DNA of 64,000 bases from Stenotrophomonas sp. 364 (GCF_009832905.1 NZ_CP047135.1:2086001-2150000); one strand, 5' to 3'; counted from the first letter of the stretch, positions 1 to 9,307 are shown. The notes: generated by a model from the letters alone, not told the origin. Numbers and translations: made by a program.

Positions 1-1
1 G

Positions 2-821
2 CAACACGCCCTCTGGAATGGACCCGCCGGGGATGCCTGGGTACTGGCCCAGCCCGTGCTCGATGACATGTTCGCGCCGTTTGCCGATCACTTGGCCCAG
101 GGCGTTCCGCGCGGTGCGCCATGGAAGGTGCTGGACGTCGGTTGCGGCACCGGTGCGGTCAGCCTGTCCATCGCGGCACGGCTGGGCGCTGGCGGCCACT
201 GCACCGGGCTGGACATCTCCGCGGCCATGGTCGGAGATGGCGCGCGAGCGCGCACGCAGCGCCGCGTACCCGGTGGACTTCATCGCCGCCGATGCGCAGC
301 GTCACGTATTCGCCCCGGCCGGAGTCGATCACGTGGTGTCACGCTTTGGTGTGATGTTCTTCGACGACCCGGTGCAGGCCTTCACCGGCCTGCGCGCGGC
401 CACCCGCAGCGGCGGCAAGCTGCATGCGCTGGCGTGGCGCGCCCCGGCCGAAAATGCGTTCATGACCGCCGCCGAACGGGCCGCCGCGCCCCTGCTGGCG
501 CTGCCCCCACGCTCGGCCGATGGGCCGGGGCAGTTCGCCTTCGCCGATCGCCAGCGCGTCCTCGACATCCTGGCCGACAGTGGCTGGCGCGATATCGAGG
601 TGACGGCCGTGGACGAGGTCTGCAGCATCCGCACCGCCGACCTGCAGCGCTACGTGTCTTTGCTGGGGCCGGTGGGCGGCGTGCTGCGCGACCCGCGGAT
701 CGACGCAGCGCTGCGTGCGCAGGTACTGCAGGTGGTAGTGCAGGCCTTCGCGCCGTTCGTGCAGGGCGACCGCGTGGCATTCGGGGCGGCATGCTGGGCG
801 CTGCGCGCGGTGGCGCCCTGA
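2..821 (+). pseudogene. SAM-dependent methyltransferase, 5' partial and frameshifted
   Basis: This is a class I SAM methyltransferase of the UbiE/Methyltransf_11 type whose beginning lies outside the window. Reading frame 2 runs from the left edge (QHALWNGPAGDAWVLAQ) into the SAM-binding motif I VLDVGCGTG and on to ISAAMV near position 229. After that the recognisable protein continues in frame 3 (EMARERARSAAYPVDF, then DHVVSRFGVMFF and SGGKLHALAW) to the stop at 819-821. The switch falls at about 230-240. One surplus G in a GGAG run would explain it, because removing it rejoins the two halves cleanly. Either the gene is inactivated or the assembly has a one-base error. The substrate cannot be told. 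It converges on the MFS gene at 858. Confidence 0.75.
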
Positions 822-857
822 CCGCACGTGCCGTGTCTGCGGCGGTGCCGCCCGGGG

Positions 858-2351
858 TCAGCGGGGCGGCACGCGCATCAACCACGCCGTTGCCAGCATC
901 GCCAGCAGGGCCATCAGCGCGGCAGCGATGAACGCGTACCCAGCGCCCTGTGCATACGCCGCGCGTGCCAGCACGCCGAGTGCATCCGACGCGGTCGACA
1001 GCTCGCCGACCACCACCCGTTCCAGCAGCGCCGGCGACACCGGGCTGCCGGCGGCGGTCAATGCGGCGTCGGCAGCCGCCCGCACATGGCTGGACAGCAC
1101 CGCGCCCAACGTCGCAAACCCGATCAGGATGCCGGAGAAGCGTGCGGTGGTACTGATGCCAGACGCCATGCCGGCCCGGTCCGGGGGAATCACGCTCATG
1201 ATCGCCTTCTGCGTTTCACCGTTGAGCAGGCCGCCACCACTGCCCAGCACCGCCATCGCCAGCAACAGCCCCGGGCCGCTGTGCTGCCACAGCGACAGCG
1301 CGATGCCCAGGTTGCCAAGCACCGCCACGCCCAGGCCCAGCGCGAGGATTTTCCCCGAGTGCCAGTGCGCACCCAGGCGCCGACCGAGGAACGGCAGCAG
1401 CAGCATCGCCAGCGCGAACGGCAGCATGTGCAGGCCGGCCTGCAGCACGCTGTCGCCGCGGACGTTCTGCAGCAGCAACGGCAGCAGCGAGGCCATCACC
1501 TGCACTGCGGCCGCATAGGCGAACATTGCGATCACCGCGCCCACCAGCGCCGGTATCCGGAACAAGCGCAGGTCCAGCATCGGCTGCACACGGCGCCGTT
1601 CCACGCCGATGAAGGCGGCGCCCAGCACCACGCCGGATGCCAGCCAGGGCAGTACGGCGGTGCTGGTCCAGCCTTCCACCGGGCCGCGGATCAATGCCCA
1701 CGTCCACGACAGCATGCTGCCGGCAAACAGCACTACACCGGCCACGTCGATGCGACGACGCACCGGGTCGCGCGACTCGGGCACGTAGCATCCGCTCAGT
1801 GCCGCGAGCAACAGGCACAGCGGCAGATTGATGTGGAACGCCCACCGCCAGCCCAGCCAGGTGGCGATGGCGCCGCCGATCAGCGGCGCCAGCACCATGG
1901 TCAGGCCCATGATCGCGCCCCATATCGCCCAGGCCCGGGCACGGCGCGCGGGGTCCTGGTGGGCATGGCCGATCAGCGACAGCGCCGGGGCCAGCATGAA
2001 CGCAGCCGCCGCGCCCTGCCCGGCGCGCGCGAGATACAGCGCACCGGCCTGCGCGGCCAGCCCGCAGGCCACCGAGGCAAGCGCGAACAGCACCAGGCCG
2101 ATCAGGTACAGGCGTCGCCGACCGATCCGGTCGGCCAGGGTGCCGGCCGGCAACAGCAGCGAGGCGAAGCACAGCACGTAGGCGCTGACCACCCACTCGA
2201 TGTCGGCGAACGACGCCGACAGGTCGCGTGCAATGGTGGGCAGCACCACGCCGACCACGTTGGTGTCCAGCACCGTCAGCGCGCAGCCGGCCGATGCGAG
2301 CAGCAGCACGGCGTCGGTGCGCGACGCGGCCGCGTCCACGGCAGTGCTCAT
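858..2351 (-). CDS. MFS transporter, DHA2 (EmrB/QacA) type
   Basis: A 497-residue major facilitator with many hydrophobic segments. It has the motif A loop GTLADRIGRRRLYLIG after the second helix and an early LDTNVVGVVLPTIARDL segment. That segment is typical of the 14-helix DHA2 drug:proton antiporters, which export hydrophobic compounds from the cytoplasm. It starts 10 bp after the SCO1 gene on the same strand, so it is probably the last gene of the cyo operon. That is an unexpected place for an efflux pump. The substrate is unknown. The ATG start at 2351 gives a normal family length. Confidence 0.9.
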   Translation of the reverse strand: MSTAVDAAASRTDAVLLLASAGCALTVLDTNVVGVVLPTIARDLSASFADIEWVVSAYVLCFASLLLPAGTLADRIGRRRLYLIGLVLFALASVACGLAAQAGALYLARAGQGAAAAFMLAPALSLIGHAHQDPARRARAWAIWGAIMGLTMVLAPLIGGAIATWLGWRWAFHINLPLCLLLAALSGCYVPESRDPVRRRIDVAGVVLFAGSMLSWTWALIRGPVEGWTSTAVLPWLASGVVLGAAFIGVERRRVQPMLDLRLFRIPALVGAVIAMFAYAAAVQVMASLLPLLLQNVRGDSVLQAGLHMLPFALAMLLLPFLGRRLGAHWHSGKILALGLGVAVLGNLGIALSLWQHSGPGLLLAMAVLGSGGGLLNGETQKAIMSVIPPDRAGMASGISTTARFSGILIGFATLGAVLSSHVRAAADAALTAAGSPVSPALLERVVVGELSTASDALGVLARAAYAQGAGYAFIAAALMALLAMLATAWLMRVPPR

Positions 2352-2361
2352 CCCCGGCGGC

Positions 2362-2928
2362 TCACGCGCCGGGGACCGTCAGTTTCGCGCGCAGCCGGGC
2401 ATCCATCTCCGCATCGGTGAGCGCATAGCCCAGCACATCCTGCAGCGTGCCATCGGCACCCAGCAGGAACCACGACGCGGTATGTTCGAAGGTTGCCGCA
2501 TCCCCCTCGCCCACCTGCCGGTAGCTGACCCGCAGGCTTTCTGCGATGGCGCGGGTACCGGCCTCGTCGCCGCTCAGGCCGATGAAGGTTGGATCGAAGG
2601 CGGCCAGGTACTCGCGCAGGTGGGCGGGCGTATCGCGCTTTGGATCGATGGTCACGAAGACCACCTGCAGGTCCGCACCCAGCGGGCCCAGCCGGCGTTT
2701 GAGCTGGACCGCTTTCAACAGGCTCAACGGGCACACTTCCGGACAGTGGGTAAAGCCGAAGAACAGCAGCGTGGGCTTGCCGCGCAGACCGTGGATCGAC
2801 ACGGTGCGGCCGTCGCTGGCCTGCAATGCCACCGCGTCCAATGCGGCCTGGCCCATGATTGGTGCGTCGGCGTTACCACAGCCCGCCAGCAGCACTCCGC
2901 CGAGCAGGGCCGCCAGCACGGCGCGCAT
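2362..2928 (-). CDS. SCO1/SenC/PrrC copper chaperone lipoprotein
   Basis: A thioredoxin-fold copper chaperone for cytochrome oxidase assembly, 188 residues from the ATG at 2928. A GTG one codon upstream is an alternative start. It has a short signal peptide with lipobox LLAGC (Cys17). The copper site is complete: C62-P-E-V-C66 within FTHCPEVCP, plus His148 in FEHTASWF. VTIDPKRDTP is the usual SCO strand. The ATG overlaps the stop of the PCuA(C) gene (TGATG), so translation is probably coupled. In the family SCO delivers copper to CuA or CuB and acts outside the inner membrane. Since the operon encodes a quinol oxidase without CuA, CuB assembly or copper scavenging is the likely job here (inference). 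Confidence 0.92.
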   Translation of the reverse strand: MRAVLAALLGGVLLAGCGNADAPIMGQAALDAVALQASDGRTVSIHGLRGKPTLLFFGFTHCPEVCPLSLLKAVQLKRRLGPLGADLQVVFVTIDPKRDTPAHLREYLAAFDPTFIGLSGDEAGTRAIAESLRVSYRQVGEGDAATFEHTASWFLLGADGTLQDVLGYALTDAEMDARLRAKLTVPGA

Positions 2929-3431
2929 CACCGTTCCGCTCCGTGCTGGCCGGCCTGCCCACCCATGCCATCACGCACCACGAAATCCACCGGGAGCGCG
3001 TCGCCATGGACGAACTGGAGGCGCACCCGCACCTGCTGGCCCTCTTGCAGCGGGCGCTTGGGCATCATCAGCATCAGGTGGTAACTGCCGGGCCGCAGCG
3101 AGGTGATCCTCCCTGCCGGCAGCGCCAGCCCATCGGGCAGTGCCTGCATGCGCATGACCTCGCCGTCCATGCGCATCGCGTGGATCTGCACCTGGCCGAA
3201 GCCTGCCGCGCTGGCCGCCACCAGACGGTTGGCGGCGCCCCCGTTGTGCAGCTCCACATAGCCGGCAGCCACGCCCGCAGCGGGCGGCGGCAACCGCACC
3301 CAGGCTTCGCTGGCGACCACGGCTGCGGGGGTGGATGGCGTGGTGGCGGCCGTTGCCGGCGGCGACGCCGCCAGCCACATCACGGCCGCCAGGCCAAGGC
3401 AGGACAGGCGGTGCACGGTGAGCGCGCTCAT
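2928..3431 (-). CDS. PCuA(C)-type periplasmic copper chaperone
   Basis: A 167-residue exported protein starting at MSALTVHRLSCLG with a signal peptide ending near PATA. The body matches the DUF461/PCuA(C) fold: ASEAWVRLPPPAAGVAAGYV, then the Cu(I)-binding His/Met residues in IHAMRMDGEVMRM and the later YHLMLMMPKRPL segment. Such proteins bind Cu(I) in the periplasm and hand it to oxidase assembly factors. The ATG overlaps the cyoD stop by 4 bp, and the gene is followed directly by SCO1. Both fit a copper-delivery pair inside the oxidase operon. Confidence 0.9.
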   Translation of the reverse strand: MSALTVHRLSCLGLAAVMWLAASPPATAATTPSTPAAVVASEAWVRLPPPAAGVAAGYVELHNGGAANRLVAASAAGFGQVQIHAMRMDGEVMRMQALPDGLALPAGRITSLRPGSYHLMLMMPKRPLQEGQQVRVRLQFVHGDALPVDFVVRDGMGGQAGQHGAER

Positions 3432-3769
3432 ACCTGCATCGGCATCATGTTCTGGGTCGCGTTGTGCATGACCCACAACGACCCGGCGACGACAATGGCG
3501 ATCAGGAACGCCGTGCACAGGAAGATGCCGGTGTTCTCGCGCTGGCTGCGACCCGCGCCGATGTGCAGGAACAGCACCAGCTGCGCCACCAGCTGCACCA
3601 CGCACAGCACCACGATGGCGGTCAGGCGCAGCGGCTGCGGCACCCACCCGCCCATCACCACGCCGAACGAGGCACCGGTGAGCACCAGGCACAGCAGCAG
3701 GCCGATGATGTAGCCCTTGAGGGTGGCGTGGCCGCCACCGTGATCGGTTTCAGAAGCGCTCGGGCTCAT
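3428..3769 (-). CDS. cyoD: Cytochrome o ubiquinol oxidase subunit IV
   Basis: A 113-residue membrane protein with three hydrophobic helices (GYIIGLLLCLVLTGASFGV, LTAIVVLCVVQLVAQLVLFL and GIFLCTAFLIAIVVAGSLWV). This is the size and layout of CyoD, an accessory subunit that helps assemble the CuB/heme o3 centre. The start at [12 protein letters not shown] overlaps the cyoC stop by 4 bp. A longer in-frame extension upstream lies wholly inside cyoC and is not credible. Confidence 0.93.
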   Translation of the reverse strand: MSPSASETDHGGGHATLKGYIIGLLLCLVLTGASFGVVMGGWVPQPLRLTAIVVLCVVQLVAQLVLFLHIGAGRSQRENTGIFLCTAFLIAIVVAGSLWVMHNATQNMMPMQV

Positions 3770-4404
3770 ACGAACTCCCGCAGGTAGACGAAGGTGAAGA
3801 CACAGATCCAGATCAGGTCCAGGAAGTGCCAGAACAGGCTCAGGCAGGCCAGGCGGCGGCGGACGATGCCGTCCAGCCCGAACTTCAGCACCTGGTGGAT
3901 CATGATCGCCAGCCACAGCAGGCCGAAGGTGACGTGCAGGCCATGGGTGGCCACCAGGGTGAAGTACGCCGACAGGTAGGCGCTCACGTCCGGGGTGGCG
4001 CCTTCATGGATCAGCTCGGCGAACTCATACAGCTCCATGCCGATGAACACCGCACCGAGCAGCCCGGTGGTGGCCAGCCAGCCGACCACCTGGTTGCGCT
4101 TGTTGGCCTGCAGCCCCAGCATCGCCAGGCCGAAGGTGAAGCTGCTCAGCAGCAGCACCACTGTTTCGGACAACGCGAAGCCCAGCTTGAACAGCTCCTT
4201 GCCCGACGGGCCGTCGGCGGTGCCGTTGAGCAGCACCCCGAAGGTGGCAAACAACACCGCGAAGATCAGGCAGTCGCCCATCAGGTACATCCAGAACCCG
4301 ACGACGGTCTTGCTGCCGTCGTCGTGGTGCTCGTGGGCGTGGTCATGGTGACCGGCCGCGAGCTGCCCGTGCTGCGAAGCAGCGGTCAAGGTATCGCCGC
4401 TCAT
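3766..4404 (-). CDS. cyoC: Cytochrome o ubiquinol oxidase subunit III
   Basis: A 212-residue heme-copper oxidase subunit III with five predicted helices. The N-terminal stretch is His-rich ([12 protein letters not shown]), followed by [19 protein letters not shown], which is diagnostic of CyoC. It belongs to the inner-membrane proton-pumping quinol oxidase. The start overlaps the end of cyoB by 4 bp and its own end overlaps cyoD by 4 bp, so the three genes are translationally coupled. Confidence 0.95.
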   Translation of the reverse strand: MSGDTLTAASQHGQLAAGHHDHAHEHHDDGSKTVVGFWMYLMGDCLIFAVLFATFGVLLNGTADGPSGKELFKLGFALSETVVLLLSSFTFGLAMLGLQANKRNQVVGWLATTGLLGAVFIGMELYEFAELIHEGATPDVSAYLSAYFTLVATHGLHVTFGLLWLAIMIHQVLKFGLDGIVRRRLACLSLFWHFLDLIWICVFTFVYLREFV

Positions 4405-6380
4405 GCCTTGGCTCCTTCCATCTGCGCGAAATGCGCGTCTTCGATGCGCTTCACCTCGGCGGCGGGCACGTAATAGTCCACGTCACGGTCGTAGGAGCGC
4501 AGCACGAAGGTGGCGATCACACCGACCAGGCCAATCGCCGCCAGCGCCCACATGTGCCAGACCAGGGCAAAGCACAGCACCAGGCTGAACACCGAGATCA
4601 CCACCCCGGCGCCGGTGTTGCGCGGCATATGGATGTCCTCGTAATGGTCCGGGCGCTGCCACGCGGTGCCGCGCTGCTTGTCGTCCCAATGCTGCTCCAG
4701 CGAAGTGATGACCGGCGTCCTGGCGAAGTTGTAGAACGGCGGCGGCGAGGACGTGGCCCATTCCAGGCTGCGCGCGTTCCACGGGTCGCCGGTCAGGTCC
4801 AGGTTGGCCTTGCGGTCGCGCACGCTCACGTAGAACTGGATGAACATGGCTGCGATGCCGGCTGCAATGACCAGCGCGCCGATGGCGGCCACGATCAACC
4901 AGGGCTGCCAGCCTTCCACCGCGTAGTGGTTCATGCGCCGGGTCATGCCCTTGAAGCCGAGCACGTACAGCGGCATGAAGGCCAGATAGAAGCCCACCAG
5001 CCAGCACCAGAACGAGATCTTGCCCCAGCGCTCATTGAGGGTGAAGCCGAACGCCTTCGGGAACCAGAAGGTGATCCCGGCCAGGCAGCCGAACACCACG
5101 CCGCCGATGATCACGTTATGGAAGTGCGCGATCAGGAACAGGCTGTTGTGCAGCACGAAGTCCGCACCCGGGATGGCCAGCATCACGCCGGTCATGCCAC
5201 CCAGCGCGAAGGTGACCATGAAGCCGATCGTCCACATCGTCGAGGAGTGGTAGCGGATGCGGCCGCGGTACATGGTGAACAGCCAGTTGAACAGCTTCAC
5301 CCCGGTGGGGATGGAGATGATCGAGGTCATGATGCCGAAGAAGGCATTCACGTTGGCGCCCGAGCCCATGGTGAAGAAGTGGTGCAGCCAGACGAAGAAC
5401 GACAGCACGCCGATCGAACAGGTCGCGTACACCATCGAGCGGTAGCCGAACAGCGGCTTGCCCGAGAACGTGGCGATGATCTCCGAGAACGCGCCGAAGC
5501 ACGGCAGGATCAGTACGTAGACTTCCGGGTGGCCCCAGATCCAGATCAGATTGACGTACATCATGGCGTTGCCGCCGGCATCATTGGTGAAGAAGTGCAT
5601 GCCGAAGTAGCGGTCCATGGTCAGCAGCGCCAGGGTCGCGGTCAGCACCGGGAAGATCGCCACGATCAGGATGTTGGTGATCAGCGCGGTCCAGGTGAAC
5701 ACCGGCATCTTCATCAGGTCCATGCCCGGCGCACGCATCTTGAGGATGGTGACGATGAAGTTCAGGCCGGTCAGCGTGGTGCCGATACCGGAGACCTGCA
5801 GCGACCAGATGTAGTAGTCCACGCCGACCGTGGGGCTGTACTCGATCCCCGACAGCGGCGGATAGGCCACCCAGCCGGTCGCGGCGAAGTCGCCCACGAA
5901 CATCGACAGCATCACCAGCACCGCGCCCACCGCCGACAGCCAGAAACTGAGCGAGTTGACGAACGGGAAGGCGACGTCGCGCGCGCCGATCTGCAACGGC
6001 ACCACCAGGTTCATCAAGCCGACGATGAGCGGGGTTGCCACGAAGAAGATCATGATCACGCCATGCGCGGTGAAGATCTGGTCGTAGTGTTCCGGTGGCA
6101 GGTAGCCGGCCGCGTCATTGGCCGCGATCGCCTGCTGGGCGCGCATCATCAGCGCATCGGCGAAGCCGCGCACCAGCATGACCAGCGCCAGCAGGATGTA
6201 CATCACGCCGATCTTCTTGTGGTCCACCGAGGTGATCCACTCGGTCCAGATGTAGCCCCACTTCTTGTAGTAGGTGATCGCCGCGACGATCGCCGCGCCG
6301 AGCAGCAGCGAGCCTGCCAGCGCCGACATGATGATCGGGTCGTGGTAGGGAATTGCTTCGAGGTTCAACTTTCCAAGCAC
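4401..6380 (-). CDS. cyoB: Cytochrome o ubiquinol oxidase subunit I
   Basis: The catalytic subunit of the bo3-type quinol oxidase, 659 residues. It reduces O2 to water with electrons from ubiquinol and pumps protons. The heme and copper ligands sit at the positions known for E. coli CyoB: His106 (TAHGVIM), His284 and Tyr288 in GHPEVYVL, His333-His334 (WLHHFF), and His419/His421 (AHFHN). The start is GTG at 6380, preceded by a good ribosome site (GGAGA, 7 bases before). Only 2 bp separate it from cyoA. Confidence 0.97.
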   Translation of the reverse strand: MLGKLNLEAIPYHDPIIMSALAGSLLLGAAIVAAITYYKKWGYIWTEWITSVDHKKIGVMYILLALVMLVRGFADALMMRAQQAIAANDAAGYLPPEHYDQIFTAHGVIMIFFVATPLIVGLMNLVVPLQIGARDVAFPFVNSLSFWLSAVGAVLVMLSMFVGDFAATGWVAYPPLSGIEYSPTVGVDYYIWSLQVSGIGTTLTGLNFIVTILKMRAPGMDLMKMPVFTWTALITNILIVAIFPVLTATLALLTMDRYFGMHFFTNDAGGNAMMYVNLIWIWGHPEVYVLILPCFGAFSEIIATFSGKPLFGYRSMVYATCSIGVLSFFVWLHHFFTMGSGANVNAFFGIMTSIISIPTGVKLFNWLFTMYRGRIRYHSSTMWTIGFMVTFALGGMTGVMLAIPGADFVLHNSLFLIAHFHNVIIGGVVFGCLAGITFWFPKAFGFTLNERWGKISFWCWLVGFYLAFMPLYVLGFKGMTRRMNHYAVEGWQPWLIVAAIGALVIAAGIAAMFIQFYVSVRDRKANLDLTGDPWNARSLEWATSSPPPFYNFARTPVITSLEQHWDDKQRGTAWQRPDHYEDIHMPRNTGAGVVISVFSLVLCFALVWHMWALAAIGLVGVIATFVLRSYDRDVDYYVPAAEVKRIEDAHFAQMEGAKA

Positions 6381-6382
6381 GA

Positions 6383-7357
6383 TCAGTTCTCCGCGGTACG
6401 GCTGGCAGGCACGGCCAGGCTCAACGTCTGAGGGGTGGCCCCGGGCTCTTCGCCCGGCAGGCAGATCTCGTCATCGGCCATGCCGTGGTAACGGGCGACG
6501 ATGCTGTCGAACAGGCCGGTATCCACGCCACTGAAACGCTGCAACGGCGCGCCATGGGTAGGCACTTCCAGCGCGGCCAGGCGCGCGGCGCCGAGGTGGT
6601 CGTTGCTGCTGCGGGCCTGGTCCAGCCAGACCTGGAAGTCGGCATCGGTGACCACGCGGGCCGGGAACTTCATGTCCGAGAAGCCCGAACCGCTGTAGGC
6701 CGACGACATCCCGGCATAGGTGCCCGGGGTATGCCCGATCAGGTGCAGGCGCGTCTGCATGGCCGGCATGGTGTAGACCATGCTGCCCAGCTGCGGCACG
6801 AAGAAGGCGTTCATCATCGACTCGGAGGTGAGCTTGAAGGCCACCGGCGTATCCACCGGCATCACCAGTTCGTTGATCGTGGCCACGTTGTGGTCGGGGT
6901 AGATGAACAGCCACTTCCAGTTCAACGACACCACTTCCACGCGCAGCGGCGCCTTGTCCGACGCGATCGGCTTGTAGGGGTCCAGCGCGTGCGTGCTCTT
7001 CCAGATCAGCACGGCCAGCACCACGATGATCAGACACGGAATGGTCCAGATCACCACCTCGATGGCGGTGGAATGCGACCAGTCCGGGGCGTAGGTGGCC
7101 TTGGTGTTGGAGGCGCGGTAGCGCCAGGCAAAGTACAGGGTGAGGATGATCACCGGAATCACCACCAGCAGCATCAGGCCGGTGCACACCAGGATCAGCT
7201 GCATCTCCTGTTCGGCGATGCTGCCCATGGGGTTGAACAGTTCCAGGTTCTTGCACCCGGTGAGCAATGGCAGCAACGCTGCCAGTCCGAACCAGCGTCC
7301 GGCGCGGGCTGCACCGGCCATGGCGGCGCGGCGAGCGGTGTGTGTAGCGGGGTTCAT
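6383..7357 (-). CDS. cyoA: Cytochrome o ubiquinol oxidase subunit II
   Basis: A 324-residue lipoprotein subunit. The signal peptide ends at lipobox LLTGC and is followed by two membrane helices and a periplasmic cupredoxin domain ([16 protein letters not shown]). The Cys-x3-Cys copper pair of CuA-type subunits is absent. At that place the protein reads [17 protein letters not shown], as in quinol oxidases. The start at [11 protein letters not shown] is chosen because GGAAGG lies about 10 bases upstream. A longer in-frame form would begin inside the hairpin at 7419-7452. It is the first gene of the operon and is divergent from the MocR regulator. Confidence 0.95.
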   Translation of the reverse strand: MNPATHTARRAAMAGAARAGRWFGLAALLPLLTGCKNLELFNPMGSIAEQEMQLILVCTGLMLLVVIPVIILTLYFAWRYRASNTKATYAPDWSHSTAIEVVIWTIPCLIIVVLAVLIWKSTHALDPYKPIASDKAPLRVEVVSLNWKWLFIYPDHNVATINELVMPVDTPVAFKLTSESMMNAFFVPQLGSMVYTMPAMQTRLHLIGHTPGTYAGMSSAYSGSGFSDMKFPARVVTDADFQVWLDQARSSNDHLGAARLAALEVPTHGAPLQRFSGVDTGLFDSIVARYHGMADDEICLPGEEPGATPQTLSLAVPASRTAEN

Positions 7358-7418
7358 GCGGGTCGGCCCTTCCAACGCAGTGCCGGGCCGGGCGGCCCGG
7401 ATCATGAAAAGTGGCGAA

Positions 7419-7452
7419 CACCCCCCTGCATGACCGATATGCATGGGGGGTG
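7419..7452. promoter_or_regulatory. Near-perfect inverted repeat in the cyoA leader
   Basis: CACCCCCCTGCAT and ATGCATGGGGGGTG face each other across 7 bases, with a single extra T in the right arm. It lies 62 bp upstream of the cyoA start in the cyo/mocR intergenic region. It could be a DNA operator or an mRNA leader hairpin. There is no T-run, so it is not a standard terminator. Confidence 0.5.
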
Positions 7453-7481
7453 CCCGCCGCAGCCGCGTACGTTAGGCAACG

Positions 7482-7513
7482 ACATGATCCATACATGATG
7501 CGACACACTGTCG
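7482..7513. promoter_or_regulatory. ACATGAT direct repeat and CGACA-TGTCG inverted repeat
   Basis: ACATGAT occurs at 7482-7488 and again at 7493-7499, an 11-bp step that places both copies on one face of the helix. It is followed at once by CGACA-CAC-TGTCG (7501-7513). MocR-type regulators are known to bind direct repeats, and the adjacent gene is a MocR regulator, so this is a plausible operator for autoregulation and possibly for cyoA. No binding evidence is visible in sequence alone. Confidence 0.45.
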
Positions 7514-7547
7514 CAGGGCGGCGCGCACCCGGGCGTAAGATGCGCCG

Positions 7548-8915
7548 ATGCAGTGGAACACTCTCATCGCCGACGGCCACGGGCCGGTCTACCTGCGCAT
7601 CGTGCAGGCCCTGGAGCGCGCGGTCTGGTCCGGCGCGCTGCGGCCCGGCCAGCGCCTGCCGGCGCAGCGCGTGCTGGCCAATGACCTGGGCGTTGACCTG
7701 ACCACTGTCACCCGTGCCTTCACCGAGGCGCGCAAGCGCGGCCTGATCGATGCACGCGGGCCCCAGGGAACGTTCGTCGCCCCGCCCCAGGTGGAGCTGG
7801 CGCAGCTGGTGGACCTGAGCATGAACCTGCCGCCCAGCCCCGGCGGCGGACAGGTGGCCGACATGCTGCAGCGTGGCCTGGCCACCGTGCTCAGCCGCAG
7901 CGACGCCAGCAACCTGATGACCTACCACGTCGGCGGTGGCAGCCGCGCCGACCACCTGGCCGCACAGCAATGGCTCAAGCCGATCCTGGGCAGGCTGGAC
8001 AGCGACCGGCTGGTAGTCACCGAAGGCGCGCAGGCCGCGCTGTCGGCACTGCTGCTGGCGCTCACCACTGCCGGCGATGTCATCCTGTGCGAACCGCTGG
8101 TGTATCCCGGCCTGCTGCACGCGGCGCGGGTGCTGCAGCGCACGTTGCGGGTGGTGGAGTGCGACGAGCACGGCATGCTGCCCAGCGCATTGCGCCGCCA
8201 CGCGCGTGCCACGGGTGCGCGCGTGGTCTACCTCAACCCCACGGCGCAGAACCCGACCGCGCGCACCATGCCCGAAGCACGCCGGATGGCCCTGGCCGAC
8301 GTGCTGCGCAGCCTGGACCTGCGCTTGATCGAAGACGACCCGTACTGGCTGCTGGTCGACGATGCCCCTGCCCCGCTCGCCCTGCTGGCGCCGCAGCACA
8401 CCTGCTACATCTCCACCTTGTCCAAGTGCCTCAGCCCGGGCCTGCATACCGGTTTTGTGCACCTGCCCGACGGTGTGGCACGGCAGGACGTGCTCGATGC
8501 ACTGCGCGCGGTCAACCTGATGGCGCCGCCGCTGATGAACGCGCTGGTGACCCAGCTGATCCTTGACGGGTCGGCGGCCACCCTGCTGAAGCTGGTGCAG
8601 GAAGAAGCCGCCGAGCGTCGCTATCTGGCGCAGTCCACGTTGTCGCCCCGCTTCCTGCAGCACTGTGCCGGCGTGCATGCGTGGTGCCGGCTGCCCGCCC
8701 AGTGGACCGACGCCAGCCTGACCCATGCGGCGCGGTTGCAGGGGCTGGGCATCGCCCCGTCGTCAGCGTTCACCCCGCAGGGCGTGGCGATCAATGACGC
8801 CGTGCGCATCTCACTGGGCGCGGCGGCGAGCCGGCAGGAGTTGCACCGGGCGCTGCGGCAGCTGGACCAGTTGATGCACGTGGCCAGCAGCGGCAGCACG
8901 GAATTGACCATTTGA
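7548..8915 (+). CDS. MocR-family (GntR-HTH / aminotransferase fold) regulator
   Basis: A 455-residue fusion. Residues about 10-80 form a GntR winged helix (VWSGALRPGQRLPAQRVLANDLGVDLTTV in the track of the domain). Residues about 100-450 form a fold-type I aminotransferase domain. The PLP-lysine candidate is Lys293 in STLSKCLSPG, and the cofactor-ring Asp lies in IEDDPYWLL. Members sense PLP or amino-acid-linked ligands and act as transcription factors rather than enzymes. The gene diverges from cyoA and shares a 190-bp control region with it. Whether it controls the oxidase operon is an inference from position. Confidence 0.9.
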   Translation: MQWNTLIADGHGPVYLRIVQALERAVWSGALRPGQRLPAQRVLANDLGVDLTTVTRAFTEARKRGLIDARGPQGTFVAPPQVELAQLVDLSMNLPPSPGGGQVADMLQRGLATVLSRSDASNLMTYHVGGGSRADHLAAQQWLKPILGRLDSDRLVVTEGAQAALSALLLALTTAGDVILCEPLVYPGLLHAARVLQRTLRVVECDEHGMLPSALRRHARATGARVVYLNPTAQNPTARTMPEARRMALADVLRSLDLRLIEDDPYWLLVDDAPAPLALLAPQHTCYISTLSKCLSPGLHTGFVHLPDGVARQDVLDALRAVNLMAPPLMNALVTQLILDGSAATLLKLVQEEAAERRYLAQSTLSPRFLQHCAGVHAWCRLPAQWTDASLTHAARLQGLGIAPSSAFTPQGVAINDAVRISLGAAASRQELHRALRQLDQLMHVASSGSTELTI

Positions 8916-8943
8916 GGTCCACGCGCATTGGGCGCGGACCTCA
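8913..8943. terminator. Convergent hairpin built from both stop codons
   Basis: TGAGGTCC (8913-8920) pairs with GGACCTCA (8936-8943), and an inner GCGC/GCGC stem extends it. The left arm starts with the TGA of the MocR gene. The right arm ends with the reverse-strand TGA of the EF-hand gene, so one hairpin closes both transcripts. There is no T-tract. Confidence 0.6.
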
Positions 8944-9210
8944 GCCGGAAACGGCCTTGGCGCGCTTCCAGACGGTTTCAAATTCGCTCGCCGTGATGCT
9001 GTCATCCGAATCCAGGTCCAGCCAGGACAGGGGTTGATCGGACAGCGGGAAGCGCTCATCGGCCTGTCCCCCCTTGTCGGCCCAGACCAGCACGCTCCGG
9101 TAGCTCTCGACCTGGCGGACGATCACATCGCCCTGTGCCTCGAGGTAAATCGTCCCGTGGCCGATGTCCGATTCGGCGGGGTGCTTGTAGTATTTCCGGG
9201 TCGTGCTCAT
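8941..9210 (-). CDS. Small EF-hand protein
   Basis: An 89-residue protein without a signal peptide or membrane segment. Near its C-terminus it has a complete canonical EF-hand loop, DLDSDDSITASE. Acidic or oxygen ligands occupy positions 1, 3, 5, 7 and 9, Ile is at 8 and Glu at 12. The flanking segments SWL and FETVWKRA could form the two helices. The rest (YLEAQGDVIVRQVESYRSVL) is not recognised. A cytoplasmic calcium-binding or calcium-sensing role is possible. It converges on the MocR regulator and stands alone in its transcription unit. Confidence 0.75.
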   Translation of the reverse strand: MSTTRKYYKHPAESDIGHGTIYLEAQGDVIVRQVESYRSVLVWADKGGQADERFPLSDQPLSWLDLDSDDSITASEFETVWKRAKAVSG

Positions 9211-9307
9211 GACAAACGCTCAGGGCGGGCGGTGGGGAGGGCGCGAAATATACCGCGATCGGGGCGTGGCGGGCATGTCGCCTCGCGCTCCCACCCATGG
9301 CGTGGCA

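Noticed and set aside
4431-6431. Open frame of 666 codons opposite cyoB
   Set aside because: Composition is His/Asp/Gln/Arg-rich and antisense to a certain gene.
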